From assembly GCA_036170435.1 (NCBI GenBank), contig JAVHPF010000083.1, positions 1-28,554 on the forward strand: 28,554 bases of DNA, in the 5' to 3' direction. Positions 1 to 10,046 of the stretch are shown piece after piece. Position numbers and translations under genes: made by a program. Origin of the DNA: JAQVPN01 sp036170435 (GTDB taxonomy: Bacteria; Patescibacteriota; Gracilibacteria; BD1-5; UBA6164). Under the pieces are notes generated by a model. The model did no database searches. It was not told the origin of the DNA and saw only the letters and a list, made by a program, of their open reading frames with translations. Every line of letters begins with the position of its first letter. Within the stretch, counting starts at the first letter, position 1.

Positions 1-266
1 TTTCTAAAGAAGTAGTAGAAAGATTAGTAAGAGAAAATCTTGAAAATAAATTAGACCACTATTTAGCAAAATTTGATTGAAAAGAAGATGCTGAAAGCAC
101 ATTTGAACTATTCATAGATGCAAATAAAAAATGATTATTTGATGGAAAATTAATGATAAATTTAGATGGAAAATCTTACAGATATGAAAGAGAAGATTAT
201 AAAAAATTAGATGATTTAATAAATCACTTATTTGATCACTTAAAAGAAGAATTATCTAAAAAATAA
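1..266 (+). CDS. Probable ribosome hibernation factor (HPF/RaiA, S30AE domain), 3' part only
   Basis: This is the last 87 codons of a gene that begins before the window; it stops at TAA 264-266. It contains two in-frame UGA codons read as glycine (for example KFDGKED). The visible part runs from a helix (VVERLVRENLENKLDHYL) through a beta segment (FDGKLMINLDGKSYRYERED) to a charged terminal helix (LINHLFDHLKEELSKK). That order, and the closing strand followed by a dimer-type helix, resembles the end of the S30AE domain of HPF/YfiA proteins, which bind the 30S decoding centre and silence idle ribosomes. No residue is diagnostic and the first half is missing, so this is a fold-level guess. Strong hairpins follow directly after the stop. 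Confidence 0.45.
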
Positions 267-271
267 TAAAT

Positions 272-315
272 CCCCCTGTCCTATCGGACACCCCCCTTAA
301 TAAGGGGGACTTTTT
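272..315. repeat. Dispersed palindromic element, CCCCCTTAATAAGGGGG type, also terminator-like
   Basis: A compact GC-rich hairpin, CCCCCTTAATAAGGGGG, followed by ACTTTTTA, lies just after the preceding stop. The same core, AGTCCCCCTTAT(C/T)AAG on one strand, recurs at 2533-2550 inside leuS and at 11773-11791 inside ligA. It therefore belongs to a dispersed repeat family, and here it may act as a terminator for the + gene. Confidence 0.7.
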
Positions 316-320
316 ATACG

Positions 321-350
321 AAAAATCCTCGCATTACGCGAGGATTTTTC
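321..350. terminator. Bidirectional intrinsic terminator between convergent genes
   Basis: Inverted repeat AAAAATCCTCGC - ATTAC - GCGAGGATTTTT. It has T-rich flanks on both strands and serves the + gene ending at 266 and leuS, whose TAG stop (350-352) touches it. Confidence 0.85.
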
Positions 351-3331
351 TATTTAACAACTATATTAACTATTTTTCATTTTACATAAATTTCTTTTAC
401 AATAGTTTTTCAGTCAAGCCATTTTGCAACTTGTTCATTACTTCTAGCTTTATCTATTACTGATTTTTCATCTTCCTCTATATTTATTTCTATTTCTCAT
501 CTTAATTTTCCAAGAACTTGTACTCAAATAACAACTACATCATCTTTAGCTAAATTTTCATCAAATTTAGGCCAAATCGCAGTAAATACTGAAGTTTTGT
601 TTCCAAGTCTCTCCCATAATTCTTCAGCCAAGTGAGGAGCAAAAGGATGAACTAATTTCACGAAAGTTTCTTTCCACTCTTTTTTAATTTTTTCGTCAAA
701 TGGCATTCATTCATTTAATAAAATCATCATTGAAGAAATCGCAGTATTGAATTTGTAATTCTCTATATCTTCACTGACTTTTTTGATAGTTTTATGAAGT
801 TGTTTCATAATTTTACCGTCTTTGAGACCGGTCTCAGTCTCTAAAGAGACCGGTCTCTGATAATTATCGTCAAAAATTCTCTCTAATCTCTCTATAAATC
901 TTCTAACCCCAACAATACCATTTGGATTCCAAGGAGCAGAATCTTTGAAATCTGCCATATACATTTCATAAAGTCTTAGTGAATCAGCACCATATTCTTC
1001 TACAATATCATCTGGATTTACTACATTTTTCAAACTTTTACTCATTTTTGAGATAATTTGTTTTAGCTCTTCCCCATTTGATTTTTCATAAAATTTTCAG
1101 TCTTTTTCTTCAACTAAATCATTTGCTACAAGTCATCCATTTGCTCTTTGATAAGCAAAAGCTTGTATTAAACCTTGATTTCTAAGTCTATAAAAAGGTT
1201 CGTCATGCGATACTACTCAGATATCAAACAAGAATTTATGCCAAAATCTAGCATAAAGCAAATGTAGAACTGCATGTTCAGCACCTCAAACATAAGAATC
1301 AACTTGTCCCCAATATTTTTCTACTTCTGGGTCTACTAAATTTTCTGAGTTATTTGGATCCATATATCTCAAATAATACCAACAAGACCCACCCCATTGA
1401 GGCATAGTATTAGTTTCTCTTTTTCAATTTAGATTATCAGCTAATTTTACTTCAATAAAGCTGTCTACTTTTGCAAGTGGAGATTGTCCATCACCAGATG
1501 GAGCAAAATCTTCAACTTCTGGAAGTTCAAGAGGAAGTCTATAATCACAAACTATTTTTGTATAAATTCAATCATAAATTTTTGAAAAAACTTTTCAAGA
1601 ATAAAATATTACTCAATTTTCTAAATTTTGTTTTAATTTTGGATTATTTTGTACTCTATTTATTATTATATTTCTAATATCTGATTCTTTTTCTAATTCA
1701 GGATGCTTATTATGAATAAATGATATTTCATCAGAATTTATAGCTTCATCATAATTTTTAAATTCAACTATTTCATCAATTATAAATAAAAACTCTTTTC
1801 AATTTTTTGATACCACAATAGAATTTCATGATTTTACTCATGCTAATTTTGATTTTTCTACTAAATCTCTTCAAGACCAAATAGTCATTTCATCATCATA
1901 ATCATTTGCATTTAATTTTGGAAGTTTAGTATAATCTTCTAGTGAAATATGAATCAAAGGAATTGGTTCTCCCCAATATCTTTGTCTAGAAAATAACCAA
2001 TCTCTAAGTTTGTAATTTACTTTTTTAGTACCAAAATTATTCTTTTCAGCAAATTCAGTTAAAGCCTTTCTTGCTTCTTCAGATTTTAATCAAGTAAATT
2101 CTCATGAATTAACTAAAATTCAGTCTTCGCAAAAAGCTGATTCTTCAATATTTCATCCAGAAATAGATTCTTTTATTTCTATATTTTTAACTTTTGCAAA
2201 TTCAAAATCTCTTTCGTCATGAGCTGGAACAGCCATAACTGCTCAAGTTCAGTAGTTTCCTAGAACATAATCTCAGATATAAACTGGGATTTTTTCAGAA
2301 TTAAAAGGATTTATTACATAAGTTCCTGTAAAAACTCAAGTTTTTTCTTTGCTTCCTGTTCTGTCTTGGTCAGATTTATTTTTTGCTATTTCTATATAAT
2401 TTAAACAAGCTTCTTTTTCTGACTCTGTAATAAAATCCCTAACATCTTTGTGGTCTGGAGCCATAACTGCATAAGTCATCCCAAAAACAGTGTCTATACG
2501 AGTAGTATAAACTTCTATGAACTCACCACTAGAGTCCCCCTTATCAAGCGGGCGACCAAAGGAAGTGCCTGTGGTATGGCTGAAAGCTGGGGGATTATAT
2601 TTAAACATTTTAAATTGAGTTCCTTCACTTCTACCGATCCAGTTTCTTTGCATATCTTTTATCCCTTCTGGCCAGTCAAGTTTATCAACATCTGCAGCTA
2701 ATCTATCCGCATATTTAGTAATAGCAAGTACCCATTGTCTAATTTTTTTCTTTTCTACAGAAGTTCAACATCTATCACAAGTTCAATCATTTAGTACCTC
2801 TTCATTAGCTAGACCAGTTTTGCATGAAGGACAATAATTTATAGGTAGGTCTTGTTCATAAGCAAGTCCTGCCTCAAATAATTTCAAGAAAATCCATTGA
2901 GTCCATTTATAATATTTTGGATCAGTTGTATCTATTTCTCTATCCCAATCATAAGAAAATCCTAGAGCCTTTATTTGCTTTTTAAAAGTTTGAATATTTG
3001 CATCAGTTGTGATTCTTGGATGAGTACCAGTTTTGATAGCATAGTTTTCAGCTGGAAGTCAAAAAGCATCCCGGCCCATTGGATGAAGTACATTAAATCC
3101 ATTTGCTGTTTTATATCTAGCAACAATATCATTAGCTGTCATTCATTCTGGATGACCTACATGAAGACCTGCCCCTGAAGGATATGGAAACATATCTAGT
3201 GTGTAAAACTTAGGCATTTCAGAGACCGGTCTTCAATTAAGACCGGTCTCATTCGGATTTAAAACTTTAAAAGTTTTATTATCTTCCCAAAATTTTTGCC
3301 ATTTTTTTTCTATCTCGAAGTGGTTGTACAT
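350..3331 (-). CDS. leuS: Leucyl-tRNA synthetase (class I) with repeat-derived insertions
   Basis: Charges tRNA-Leu with leucine in the cytoplasm. It is open for 993 codons with UGA=Gly. HVGH (HIGH motif) lies near residue 56 in MFPYPSGAGLHVGHPE. The editing domain has TTRIDTVFG and APDH. SRQRYWGEPIP and ETNTMPQWGGSCWYYLRYMDP follow, then KMSKS near residue 762, the anticodon-binding domain, and a terminal IVNIVVK strand. The ATG at 3331 follows a good promoter (TTGTAA-N16-TATAAT). The protein is over 100 residues longer than common bacterial LeuRS (roughly 800-870). Three stretches come from palindromic repeats (near 3222-3250, 2533-2593 and 824-857). A further insertion of about 115 residues lies between WGEPIP and LPLELPEV. 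All insertions keep the frame and the catalytic motifs are intact, so the enzyme should work. Identity is certain. Confidence 0.97.
824..857. repeat. GAGACCGGTCTC palindrome pair, in frame in leuS
   Basis: Two perfect 12-bp palindromes GAGACCGGTCTC (824-835 and 846-857) separated by AGTCTCTAAA. On the leuS strand the element is translated as QRPVSLETETGL, in the C-terminal half after KMSKS. The same arms occur at 3222-3250 and 26465-26492. Confidence 0.9.
2533..2593. repeat. GC-rich palindromic element inside the leuS editing-domain region
   Basis: The + strand reads AGTCCCCCTTATCAAG and later GGCTGAAAGCTGGGGGA, far more GC-rich than the surrounding gene. The first part matches the elements at 272-315 and, in the opposite orientation, 11751-11791. 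CTTTCAGCCA on the other strand matches 16540-16549. It is translated as NPPAFSHTTGTSFGRPLDKGDSS between IGRSEG and the TTRIDTVFG editing motif. Confidence 0.75.
3222..3250. repeat. GAGACCGGTCT hairpin near the leuS N-terminus
   Basis: Inverted repeat GAGACCGGTCT - TCAATTA - AGACCGGTCTC. It is translated on the leuS strand as NETGLNGRPVSE, between KVLNP and MPKFYTLDMFPYPSG, just ahead of the HIGH motif. One glycine in the loop is a UGA codon. Confidence 0.9.
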
Positions 3332-3366
3332 TTTAATCAATTTAAAAACTAAAGAATTTGAGCCCT

Positions 3367-3394
3367 ATTATAATAAAAGTGGCTTTTTTTACAA
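3367..3394 (-). promoter_or_regulatory. leuS promoter
   Basis: On the minus strand, TTGTAA (3394-3389) is followed after 16 bp by a perfect TATAAT (3372-3367), placing the start of transcription about 30 nt before the leuS ATG. Confidence 0.6.
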
Positions 3395-3399
3395 TATAT

Positions 3400-3427
3400 T
3401 TGAAAAAAAATATATAATCTTTAAAAT
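3400..3427 (+). promoter_or_regulatory. Possible promoter of the small membrane protein gene
   Basis: TTGAAA (3400-3405), 16 bp, TAAAAT (3422-3427), about 35 nt before the ATG at 3463. The region is very AT-rich, so chance matches are likely. Confidence 0.35.
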
Positions 3428-3462
3428 AGGAACAAATTTAAATCTTAAAATTATTTAAAATC

Positions 3463-3684
3463 ATGTTTTATAAACTACTTTTTGGAATTTCTCTTGTTAT
3501 CTGATTAATCGTTGTAATAGAAAATTTAGCTATGTGAGATGTAAGTTTAGGATATTTCATATTACTAGAAGCTTATACTTGATTTCTTACTTTCCTATCG
3601 ATTTTAACTTGAGTTTGAATTTGATTTGGACTTGCTGGAATGATTATGAAGAAAAAAGATGAGGATGATAATTATGATTACTAA
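3463..3684 (+). CDS. Small membrane protein of unknown function, 73 aa
   Basis: Starts MFYKLLFGISLVIGLIVVIENLAMG and ends with a charged tail KKKDEDDNYDY. There are two strongly hydrophobic segments (about residues 4-22 and 30-58) separated by a short polar turn, so a two-pass inner-membrane hairpin with an acidic cytoplasmic end is likely. Six glycines are UGA codons, a native trait. It stands alone between leuS (divergent) and a convergent pilin-like gene and ends at a strong bidirectional terminator. I do not recognise a family. Position, start and membrane topology are well supported; the function is not. Confidence 0.75.
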
Positions 3685-3695
3685 AAAAGACAAAT

Positions 3696-3724
3696 AAAAA
3701 AATTGGGATTATCCCAATTTTTTT
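3696..3724. terminator. Bidirectional intrinsic terminator
   Basis: Perfect inverted repeat with 14-bp arms centred on GGGATTATCCC, flanked by A-tracts on the left and T-tracts on the right. It separates the convergent genes ending at 3684 (+) and 3743 (-). Confidence 0.85.
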
Positions 3725-3742
3725 TATTTGTCTTTTAATTGA

Positions 3743-4105
3743 TTATTTAAGTATTCATCAAACAAGCCATTGAACAACTGAACTTGCTAACCATATTACA
3801 ACAAGACCAATTAAAGCTTGAGTAAGTATAGTTTTACCTTTTTTAACTTTATCATCAGCTCCAGCAGCTGTTAATATTTGGAAACCTCCCCAAATACCAT
3901 AAACTACAGCTAAAATATATAAGAAATTCATAGCATTCCCAATAAGAGTTTGGATTGATTGATCTGCAGATTGATTAGATCCTTGTAAATTTTGACTAAC
4001 TCAAGCATTACCACCAAAATTCATAGCGGCATTAGTTAATTCATTTTGAGCAACTAAAACTACTCAAGCAGCAGCGAATAAAGATTTTTTTATGTTATTT
4101 GTCAT
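3743..4105 (-). CDS. VirB2/TrbC-like pilin-type membrane protein, 120 aa
   Basis: The protein has an N-terminal hydrophobic stretch (KKSLFAAAGVVLVAQNELTNAA), a polar Gln/Asn-rich linker (GVSQNLQGSNQSADQS), and two membrane helices: NFLYILAVVYGIWGGFQILTAAG and QALIGLVVIWLASSVVQWLVGGILK. A signal-like start, two helices and the short basic loop KVKKGK are the layout of VirB2/TrbC major pilin subunits, which CPR genomes often encode without a full type IV secretion system. Four of 14 glycines are UGA codons. It has its own good promoter (TTGCAT-N17-TATAAT) and lies downstream of mscS in the same direction. The family call rests on layout, not on conserved residues; a holin-like or other small two-helix protein is possible. 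Confidence 0.6.
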
Positions 4106-4138
4106 AAAAATTATTGTTTAATAAAATAAAACAGTGTG

Positions 4139-4167
4139 ATTATAATTAATTTACTTATTAAATGCAA
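4139..4167 (-). promoter_or_regulatory. Promoter of the pilin-like gene (TTGCAT-N17-TATAAT)
   Basis: TTGCAT (4167-4162), 17 bp, perfect TATAAT (4144-4139), about 34 nt before the ATG at 4105. The same -35 hexamer with 17-bp spacing precedes the M23 peptidase gene and the PKD surface-protein gene. Confidence 0.7.
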
Positions 4168-4189
4168 ATTTTTTTAGCTTTTTTTAAAA

Positions 4190-5268
4190 TTATCTTTGAT
4201 TAAGAACAATTTGTGGAAAAGGAATAACTATATCATTTTGTTTAAATGCAAGATTTATAGTTTCCATTACATTAGATCTAGTTGCAAAAAATGTTTTATC
4301 TGTCATTAAAGTCCGATACCATAATTTAACATTTATAGAACTTCCTCCAAATTCATTAACTACAATTTTTGGTGCAGGATCTTTTAGAATATTTGGGAAA
4401 TTATCTACTATTTTAAGTAATATTGTTTTTGCTTTTACTATATCAGAACCATATTCNNNNNNNNNNNNNNNNNNNNNNNNNNNNNNNNNNNNNNNNNNNN
4501 NNNNNNNNNNNNNNNNNNNNNNNNNNNNNNNNNNNNNNNNNNNNNNNNNNNNNNNNTATCTACTATTTTAAGTAATATTGTTTTTGCTTTTACTATATCA
4601 GAACCATATTCTAAACCTATTTCTATTTCTGTTCTTCTCTTATCATTTGAATTATAATTTTCAACAACATTTTTCAAAAATTCTACATTTGGTACAAAGA
4701 ATCTAACTCAATCAAATTGTTCAACTGTTGTAGAAAAAGTATCGATTTTTATTATTTTACCTAATTTTCATTGTAATTCTATCAAATCTCAATTTTTATA
4801 ATCACCACTCAAAACCATTATTATTCAAGATAGAAAATTACTCAAGAAAGTTTGCAAAGCAAATCATACTCAAAGCCCAATTCAACCCATAAATATAGCT
4901 AAATCAATTCACATAAAACTAAGAGCTGTTATTATTCATATAGCCCAAATAGATACTTTTGTTGTTCTAAGAATTATACCAAATACTTCTTCTTTTCATC
5001 CTCAATTTCAAGATTTTTCTATCAAATATAATTCTAATTTTTTCTCTACATATTTTTGTAAGAAAAAAGTTATTATTATAGCTACTATAGCTGAAACAAG
5101 TCAAAGTAAGAAATCTTTATTTAGAAATCAAAAAATTATAGTAGAAAGATTTGATTGGGCAGCATCACCTGTACTTCAAGCAGAATCTTGAGCAGAACTA
5201 GTATCCATAGCTCAAACTGTATTTGCGAAGCTTAGAAAAGCTAGAATTATATAAATTATTTTTTTCAT
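4190..5268 (-). CDS. mscS: MscS-family small-conductance mechanosensitive channel (crossed by an assembly gap)
   Basis: Releases solutes across the inner membrane on osmotic downshift. There is a signal-like start (MKKIIYIILAFLSFANTVGA), a linker, a membrane helix near FLLGLVSAIVAIIITFFLQKYVEKKLE, a second helix, the Gly/Ala-rich pore helix (GGIGLGVGFALQTFLSNFLSGIIMVLSG), the beta domain (NGDLIELQGKLGKIIKID; VPNVEFLKNVVENYN), and a C-terminal alpha/beta domain ending FPQIVLNQR. The 100 N at 4457-4556 are flanked by identical 55-bp copies. Removing N plus one copy (155 bp) joins the two halves in one frame, giving a complete protein of about 307 residues, close to the family size. The gene begins 22 nt after the M23 gene stop and is probably co-transcribed with it. 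Confidence 0.93.
4457..4556. other. Assembly gap (100 N) flanked by a duplicated 55-bp sequence
   Basis: Positions 4402-4456 and 4557-4611 are identical. The gap therefore most likely represents two contig ends that overlap by 55 bp and were not merged, rather than missing sequence. Confidence 0.95.
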
Positions 5269-5290
5269 ATATTAAATTTATTAATTATTT

Positions 5291-7519
5291 TTATCTTAAT
5301 CTAAAATTGTAATCATCTGGAATAGATTTTCCTTTTAATGCTGACATACATCTAATAATATTATTATGCCAATTTATAGGACTTGAAGCATATATCGGTC
5401 CAGAATTATTTCCATATCTACTAAGCATTGATACAGCATTATATTTTCCTAGATATTTATTATTCAAAGTTCTAGTCATCCAATCTACTCAAGCTCTAGC
5501 TCAACCAAAAGTTTTTACATCTCATGAATCTGTGTTCCCTACATTTCATACATTATAACCAGATTTTAAATGTCTACCAAGACCAGTTTCAGCTAAACCT
5601 ATACACATTACAAAACTAGGATCTAAATTAGCATCAAGTGATTCTTCTACCCAAATATTCCAATCTGAAAATACAGGAGAAGCATATTTAGAAAGTAAAT
5701 CTTTTTGTCTATCTACTTCGCTATTTCAATTAAGAACAAAAGTATTTTTACTGTAAGAATCTACATTTGATAAATTATATCCATAAGTAGCCTTGAAATC
5801 TGCCGAATATTTATAAATATATTTTGAATCTGGTAATTTTCAAAGTCCAAGTTTAGTTAAATCCATATAATTAAGTGGATCTACAAAATCTTTATCTTTT
5901 ATCATTTCAAAATGTAAATGTGGACCTGAAGTCATAGGACCTGCTCAGTTAGTTCATTTAGATCAACCAGATTTTGCAAATACTTCTCAAGCTTTTATAA
6001 AATCATATTTTTTTACTGAAGTATCACTTATATGACCATAAACTGTTACAAATCAATCTGCATGTTTAAGGGCTACATAAGAATATCAATTATCCACTGG
6101 AGGATTTACATAAACTACATATCCATCGGCTGGAGCAACTATATCAGTTCCTTGTGGAGCTCTTATATCTATAGCTTCGTGTTCGCTTCAAAGAGCTCTG
6201 AAATAATCTGGATCATGGTAAAATGCACTTATTCATTTTGTTGGAGCAATTGGCCAAACAAATGAATTGCCTGATTTATCTTTTTCTAATGTTCACAAAG
6301 CTGCTTCATCTTTTATAACGACTGATAATTCTCTACATCTATCTGTTACATCTCAAGTTATATCACCAGTTTCTAAATCAACTCGTGGACATTTATTGTC
6401 TTTCAAAAAATCTTCTTTAATATTTTTATAAGTAATTTTTTGTTGTAAAAGTTTTAGAGAAAATGTTTTTTCTGACTCTAATTTTTCTTTTATATATTCT
6501 ACATATTTATCACTATTTCCTTGAGTAATATCAAGGATTTTTTGTCTAATTACTTTTTTTTGTATAAGAGATTTTTTTTGAACTAATTGCTCATTTCTAA
6601 GATTAGCCAAATCTTCCTTTTTAGATTCTAAATCTTTCTTTTTTAGAAATAAATCTTTTATAAGACTTCTATGTTTTGCAATAAGTTCTTGACCTGTAAC
6701 TTCTATAACACTTTTGAAATAATAATCTGATAATACATCTCCTAAATCACCTTCTCAAGATAATAAAATAGTTCTAATAGAATCCAATTTCCCTTCATCA
6801 TAAACTAAATTACCTGTTTTATAAAGATGAACTAAATATTCTAAAATAATTTTTTTATTCGCTTCAACTTTTTGTCTAATATCTTCTATTTCAGTTTCTG
6901 TATCAGATATATCATTTGTAGTAGTTATAATATCAATAGTTGTTTTTCTAATAGTATCTTCTGTGTCATTAATATCAGAATCTAAATCACTTATAGCTCA
7001 AGACAATGAATTTATTCTTTTCGCTAAAACTTCATTTTCAGTTTCTGCTTGTTGTCTATTTTGTGTGATTTGATCTTTTATTCTAGAATAAATATCCATT
7101 TTCTTTCAAGTATTAAGTAAATCTAGACTAGAACCTGAAAATATAACTTCATTACTAAAAAGTAATGATTTTTCCCTATTTTTAAAATTATCTAAGACTC
7201 TTCAATTAGCACTTGTTTTTTTAACTACTGTTTTTGGAACAATAGTAGTTTTTTTCTCTTTAGTATTAGTTTTATTTTTAATTGCATCAATTATTTTTTC
7301 GTTTACTGTTTTTGTTTGAACTACAGGAGTTTCGCTAGAATTATCAGAACTAATAGAATTATCTTCATTTACAGGAGCTGTAATATCTGTATTATCAATC
7401 AAATCTGGGTTTGCTTGTTCCGCAACAAAAGAACTTCAAGTAGAAGTATCATCAGCTAGAGCAAGTGCAAAATTTCAATTTAAACTAATTAGAATAAGTA
7501 ATGCTATTATTTTCTTCAT
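5291..7519 (-). CDS. Secreted M23 (LytM-type) peptidase with coiled coil and C-terminal lysozyme-like domain, 742 aa
   Basis: Predicted to cut peptidoglycan peptides outside the membrane. Residues 1-21 are a signal peptide (MKKIIALLILISLNGNFALA). A Thr/Lys-rich linker follows, then a long coiled coil (about 115-400) like those of EnvC-type amidase regulators, then an M23 domain. That domain has the zinc ligands in HEAID (near residue 446) and the HxH motif in GPHLHFEM (near 535), so it should be catalytically active. Residues from about 610 to the end hold a second domain (DANLDPSFVMCIGLAETGLG) resembling the glucosaminidase/transglycosylase lysozyme fold, with a candidate catalytic Glu in AET. 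One chain might therefore attack both peptide and glycan. Its promoter is TTGCAT-N17-TATTAT; mscS follows 22 nt after the stop. The M23 call is firm; the second domain is tentative. Confidence 0.9.
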
Positions 7520-7559
7520 ATTTTGTTTTTGTTTTAATTATTTTCTAAATCTCTATAAA

Positions 7560-7588
7560 ATAATATCATATTAATTCTCTTCATGCAA
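7560..7588 (-). promoter_or_regulatory. Promoter of the M23 peptidase-mscS unit
   Basis: TTGCAT (7588-7583), 17 bp, TATTAT (7565-7560), about 41 nt before the ATG at 7519. Confidence 0.65.
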
Positions 7589-7634
7589 AAAAACTTCTTG
7601 ACTTTTAAACTGCTTTACTCTTAATTTAAAACAG

Positions 7635-7665
7635 AAAAATAAGCATCTTGCGAATGCTTATTTTT
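7635..7665 (-). terminator. Intrinsic terminator of the duplicated-module protein gene
   Basis: 12-bp arms (7635-7646 and 7654-7665) around ATAAGCAT...ATGCTTAT, loop of 7. The TAA stop of the gene (7658-7660) lies inside the stem. Confidence 0.8.
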
Positions 7666-9970
7666 TATCTTGTCTAAGACCATAAAATAGTGTATTTGAA
7701 AAATCTTCTTTGATTCTTTCTATTTGCTCTTCCAAAAGCTTTTTTTCTTGTTCCAATTTCTCTATTTCAAGCTTTAAAGGATTTGAAGATAATTGAGTTA
7801 ATAAAGTATGTGATTCATTTTTAAGTCTAATTAAATTTTTTTTAGATTCATCTATTTTAGTTTCTAATTCTATCTTTCTATTTTTTAATTCTGCTAATTC
7901 TTGTAAAGCCTTCTTCTTTTTAAAATGATTAAAAGCTCATGTAGGAATATTATTACTAAGAGAATCAATATCAGAAATTAATATTTTTAAATCTGTTTCT
8001 ATTTTAGAAATCTCCTGCTCTAATTTCTGTATTACTTTCCTATTTGAAGATAAAGAAAATCTGACATCAACAAGTGGACGAGATACTTTAGCTATTTCTT
8101 GATCTAAAACACGATATCTTTCTAATTTTTCTGAAATAAGTGAAAATACCTTCTTAACACTGTATTTATCATCTTCTATTTCTATATCTCTAAATTTAAA
8201 ATTTGGATAAGCATAAGATTCATTTCAAATTTTCAAAACATGAGAATTGAAAAATCAAAAAAGAGTAGCTAATTGGTTAAGTTTTGTCTCAATTCTAGAA
8301 AAAACTATTTCTGTAAAATCTTTCATTGGATTTTTTATATCTCATTTATGAACAACATATCTAAACATTCATTTTATTAAATCATCATCTATATTTCAAA
8401 ATCAAGCATGTTCAAAAGAATTTTTTACTTTTATAGAAAATTCTGTAAAAATATCATTTGTAAAATTTTTACGAAATTTATTTACTTCTATATCATTAGA
8501 TGAAATAGATAAATTTTGCTTTAACAAGTCTTCCAAAACATCAATAGATGTTTTTAACTTTTGTTCTAATTCATCATCAATTCTATAAAGCCTAGAAACA
8601 TTTAATCATAAAGTCATTGAGAATTTTTCTAAAACATTACATCAAATTGAAGAATTAACAAAATCAAAATCTTCTCTAAATAATGCTCATGCCACTCATT
8701 TTGCCATATCTAAATCTATATTTCATCCAGCTAAATTATATATAGATTTAGCTAATTCAGTATATATATAATTAACATATTTTCATTTTGAAAACTTATT
8801 TATTATATCATCCCTACTAAATTTAGATACATCTATATTAGAAATAATTGAATCAATATAAGAAGTTCTTTTTCATTTTGTATCAAGTTTCAAAATTTCT
8901 ATAGTTATATATTCTACATCTTCTTTAGAAACTCATGAATATCTTCTAACTCCATCATCAACAGGAATCATAACTATTTTTTGTGTATTTTTATTTATAA
9001 CAAGTCAATAATTATTTTCAAGTGTTAGTGTTTGTCTTATTTTTTTCTTAAATAATGGATTTGTTATAAATTTTTGTGCGTTTAATTGCTTTTGTTCTAA
9101 AATTTCTGATAAATCGCTAAGTGGGATATATATTTTTTGCTCTTTAGTCGCAGGAACTTTAACTAATTTAGAAATTATATTAAAGAAATTATTTATTTGA
9201 TTAAATTCCATATCAAAATCTTCTCTAAGTATAGCCCCAGCAATTCCTATACTTATTTCTCTATCTATATTTCAATTTGAATAGTTATATATTTCTTTTA
9301 TAATTTTTTCAAAAAGAAAATTAAGGTAATTTCAAGAAGAAAAGTACTCTGATAATTCTGCTTTTGATAATTTTGATAAATCTATATCTTTGTTAATATT
9401 TTCAACAAATGAAATCCTTTTTTCTTTAGAATCTAAAGATAACAGCTTAAATAAATAATCTAAATTTGTTTCTCAAATTCATGCATTTCTATAAAATCTA
9501 GTTCCTCTATTTTCATCATAATTTATTGGTATCAAAACTAGGTTCCACTCTTTTTCAACATTAACAGATTGTGGCAAAATGCTTCATTCTTGTATAATTT
9601 CCTGTTTATTCTCAAGATGTGGAACTTGTGAGCTTAAATTATCAATAAAAAATCAATAATTTTTTTCTAATTTCAAAACAGAAATAATTTTTTTCTTAAA
9701 TTCTGTATTTGTTATATATTTATGAATATCAGTTCAAATTTGAGAATTCACATATTCAAGAATATCAAATGGAATAACAATTTGTTCATCTCTATCAAAT
9801 CACCTTTTTATTATTGATTTAGATAATTCTGCTAATTTAGTAAGTAAATTTAAATCAAAATCTAAAACAGCCTCAACTGAGGCTAATACTTCTAATCTAT
9901 TGGGAGCTAATGGATTTTTTGAATTTTGTACTGTTCAAGTTTGATGTATATTACTTATTTGATACTTCAT
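7658..9970 (-). CDS. Unknown 770-aa protein with tandem ~200-residue modules and a C-terminal coiled coil
   Basis: I recognise no family. No signal peptide or membrane segment is visible, so it is probably cytoplasmic. Residues about 20-250 and 250-450 are diverged copies of one module. Matching segments include KYITNTEFKKKIISVLKLEKNYG versus KFITNPLFKKKIRQTLTLENNYG; LVLIPINYDENRGTRFYRNAGI versus IVMIPVDDGVRRYSGV; and GNIDREISIGIAGAILREDFD versus GNIDLDMAKGVAGALFREDFD. A third, looser copy may follow around 450-560 (NIDDDLIKGMFRYVVHK). The last ~170 residues are a charged coiled coil (ETDLKILISDIDSL; LEQEKKLLEEQIERIKED). It has its own promoter (TTGACT-N16-TAAAAT) and terminator, and sits between ligA and the envelope cluster. 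A structural or scaffold role is possible but unsupported. Confidence 0.85.
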
Positions 9971-10003
9971 ATAATTTCTATTATCTTTTTAATTTAGACT
10001 TTT

Positions 10004-10031
10004 ATTTTACTACTTTTAATAAAAAAGTCAA
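10004..10031 (-). promoter_or_regulatory. Promoter of the duplicated-module protein gene
   Basis: TTGACT (10031-10026), 16 bp, TAAAAT (10009-10004), about 34 nt before the ATG at 9970. Confidence 0.6.
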
Positions 10032-10046
10032 TAGTAAAAATATAAA

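Noticed and set aside
350..3331. Reading leuS as a decayed pseudogene because of many in-frame TGA codons
   Set aside because: The same pattern is in nearly all genes, TGA falls on conserved glycines, and no other frame disruption is present; it is recoding.
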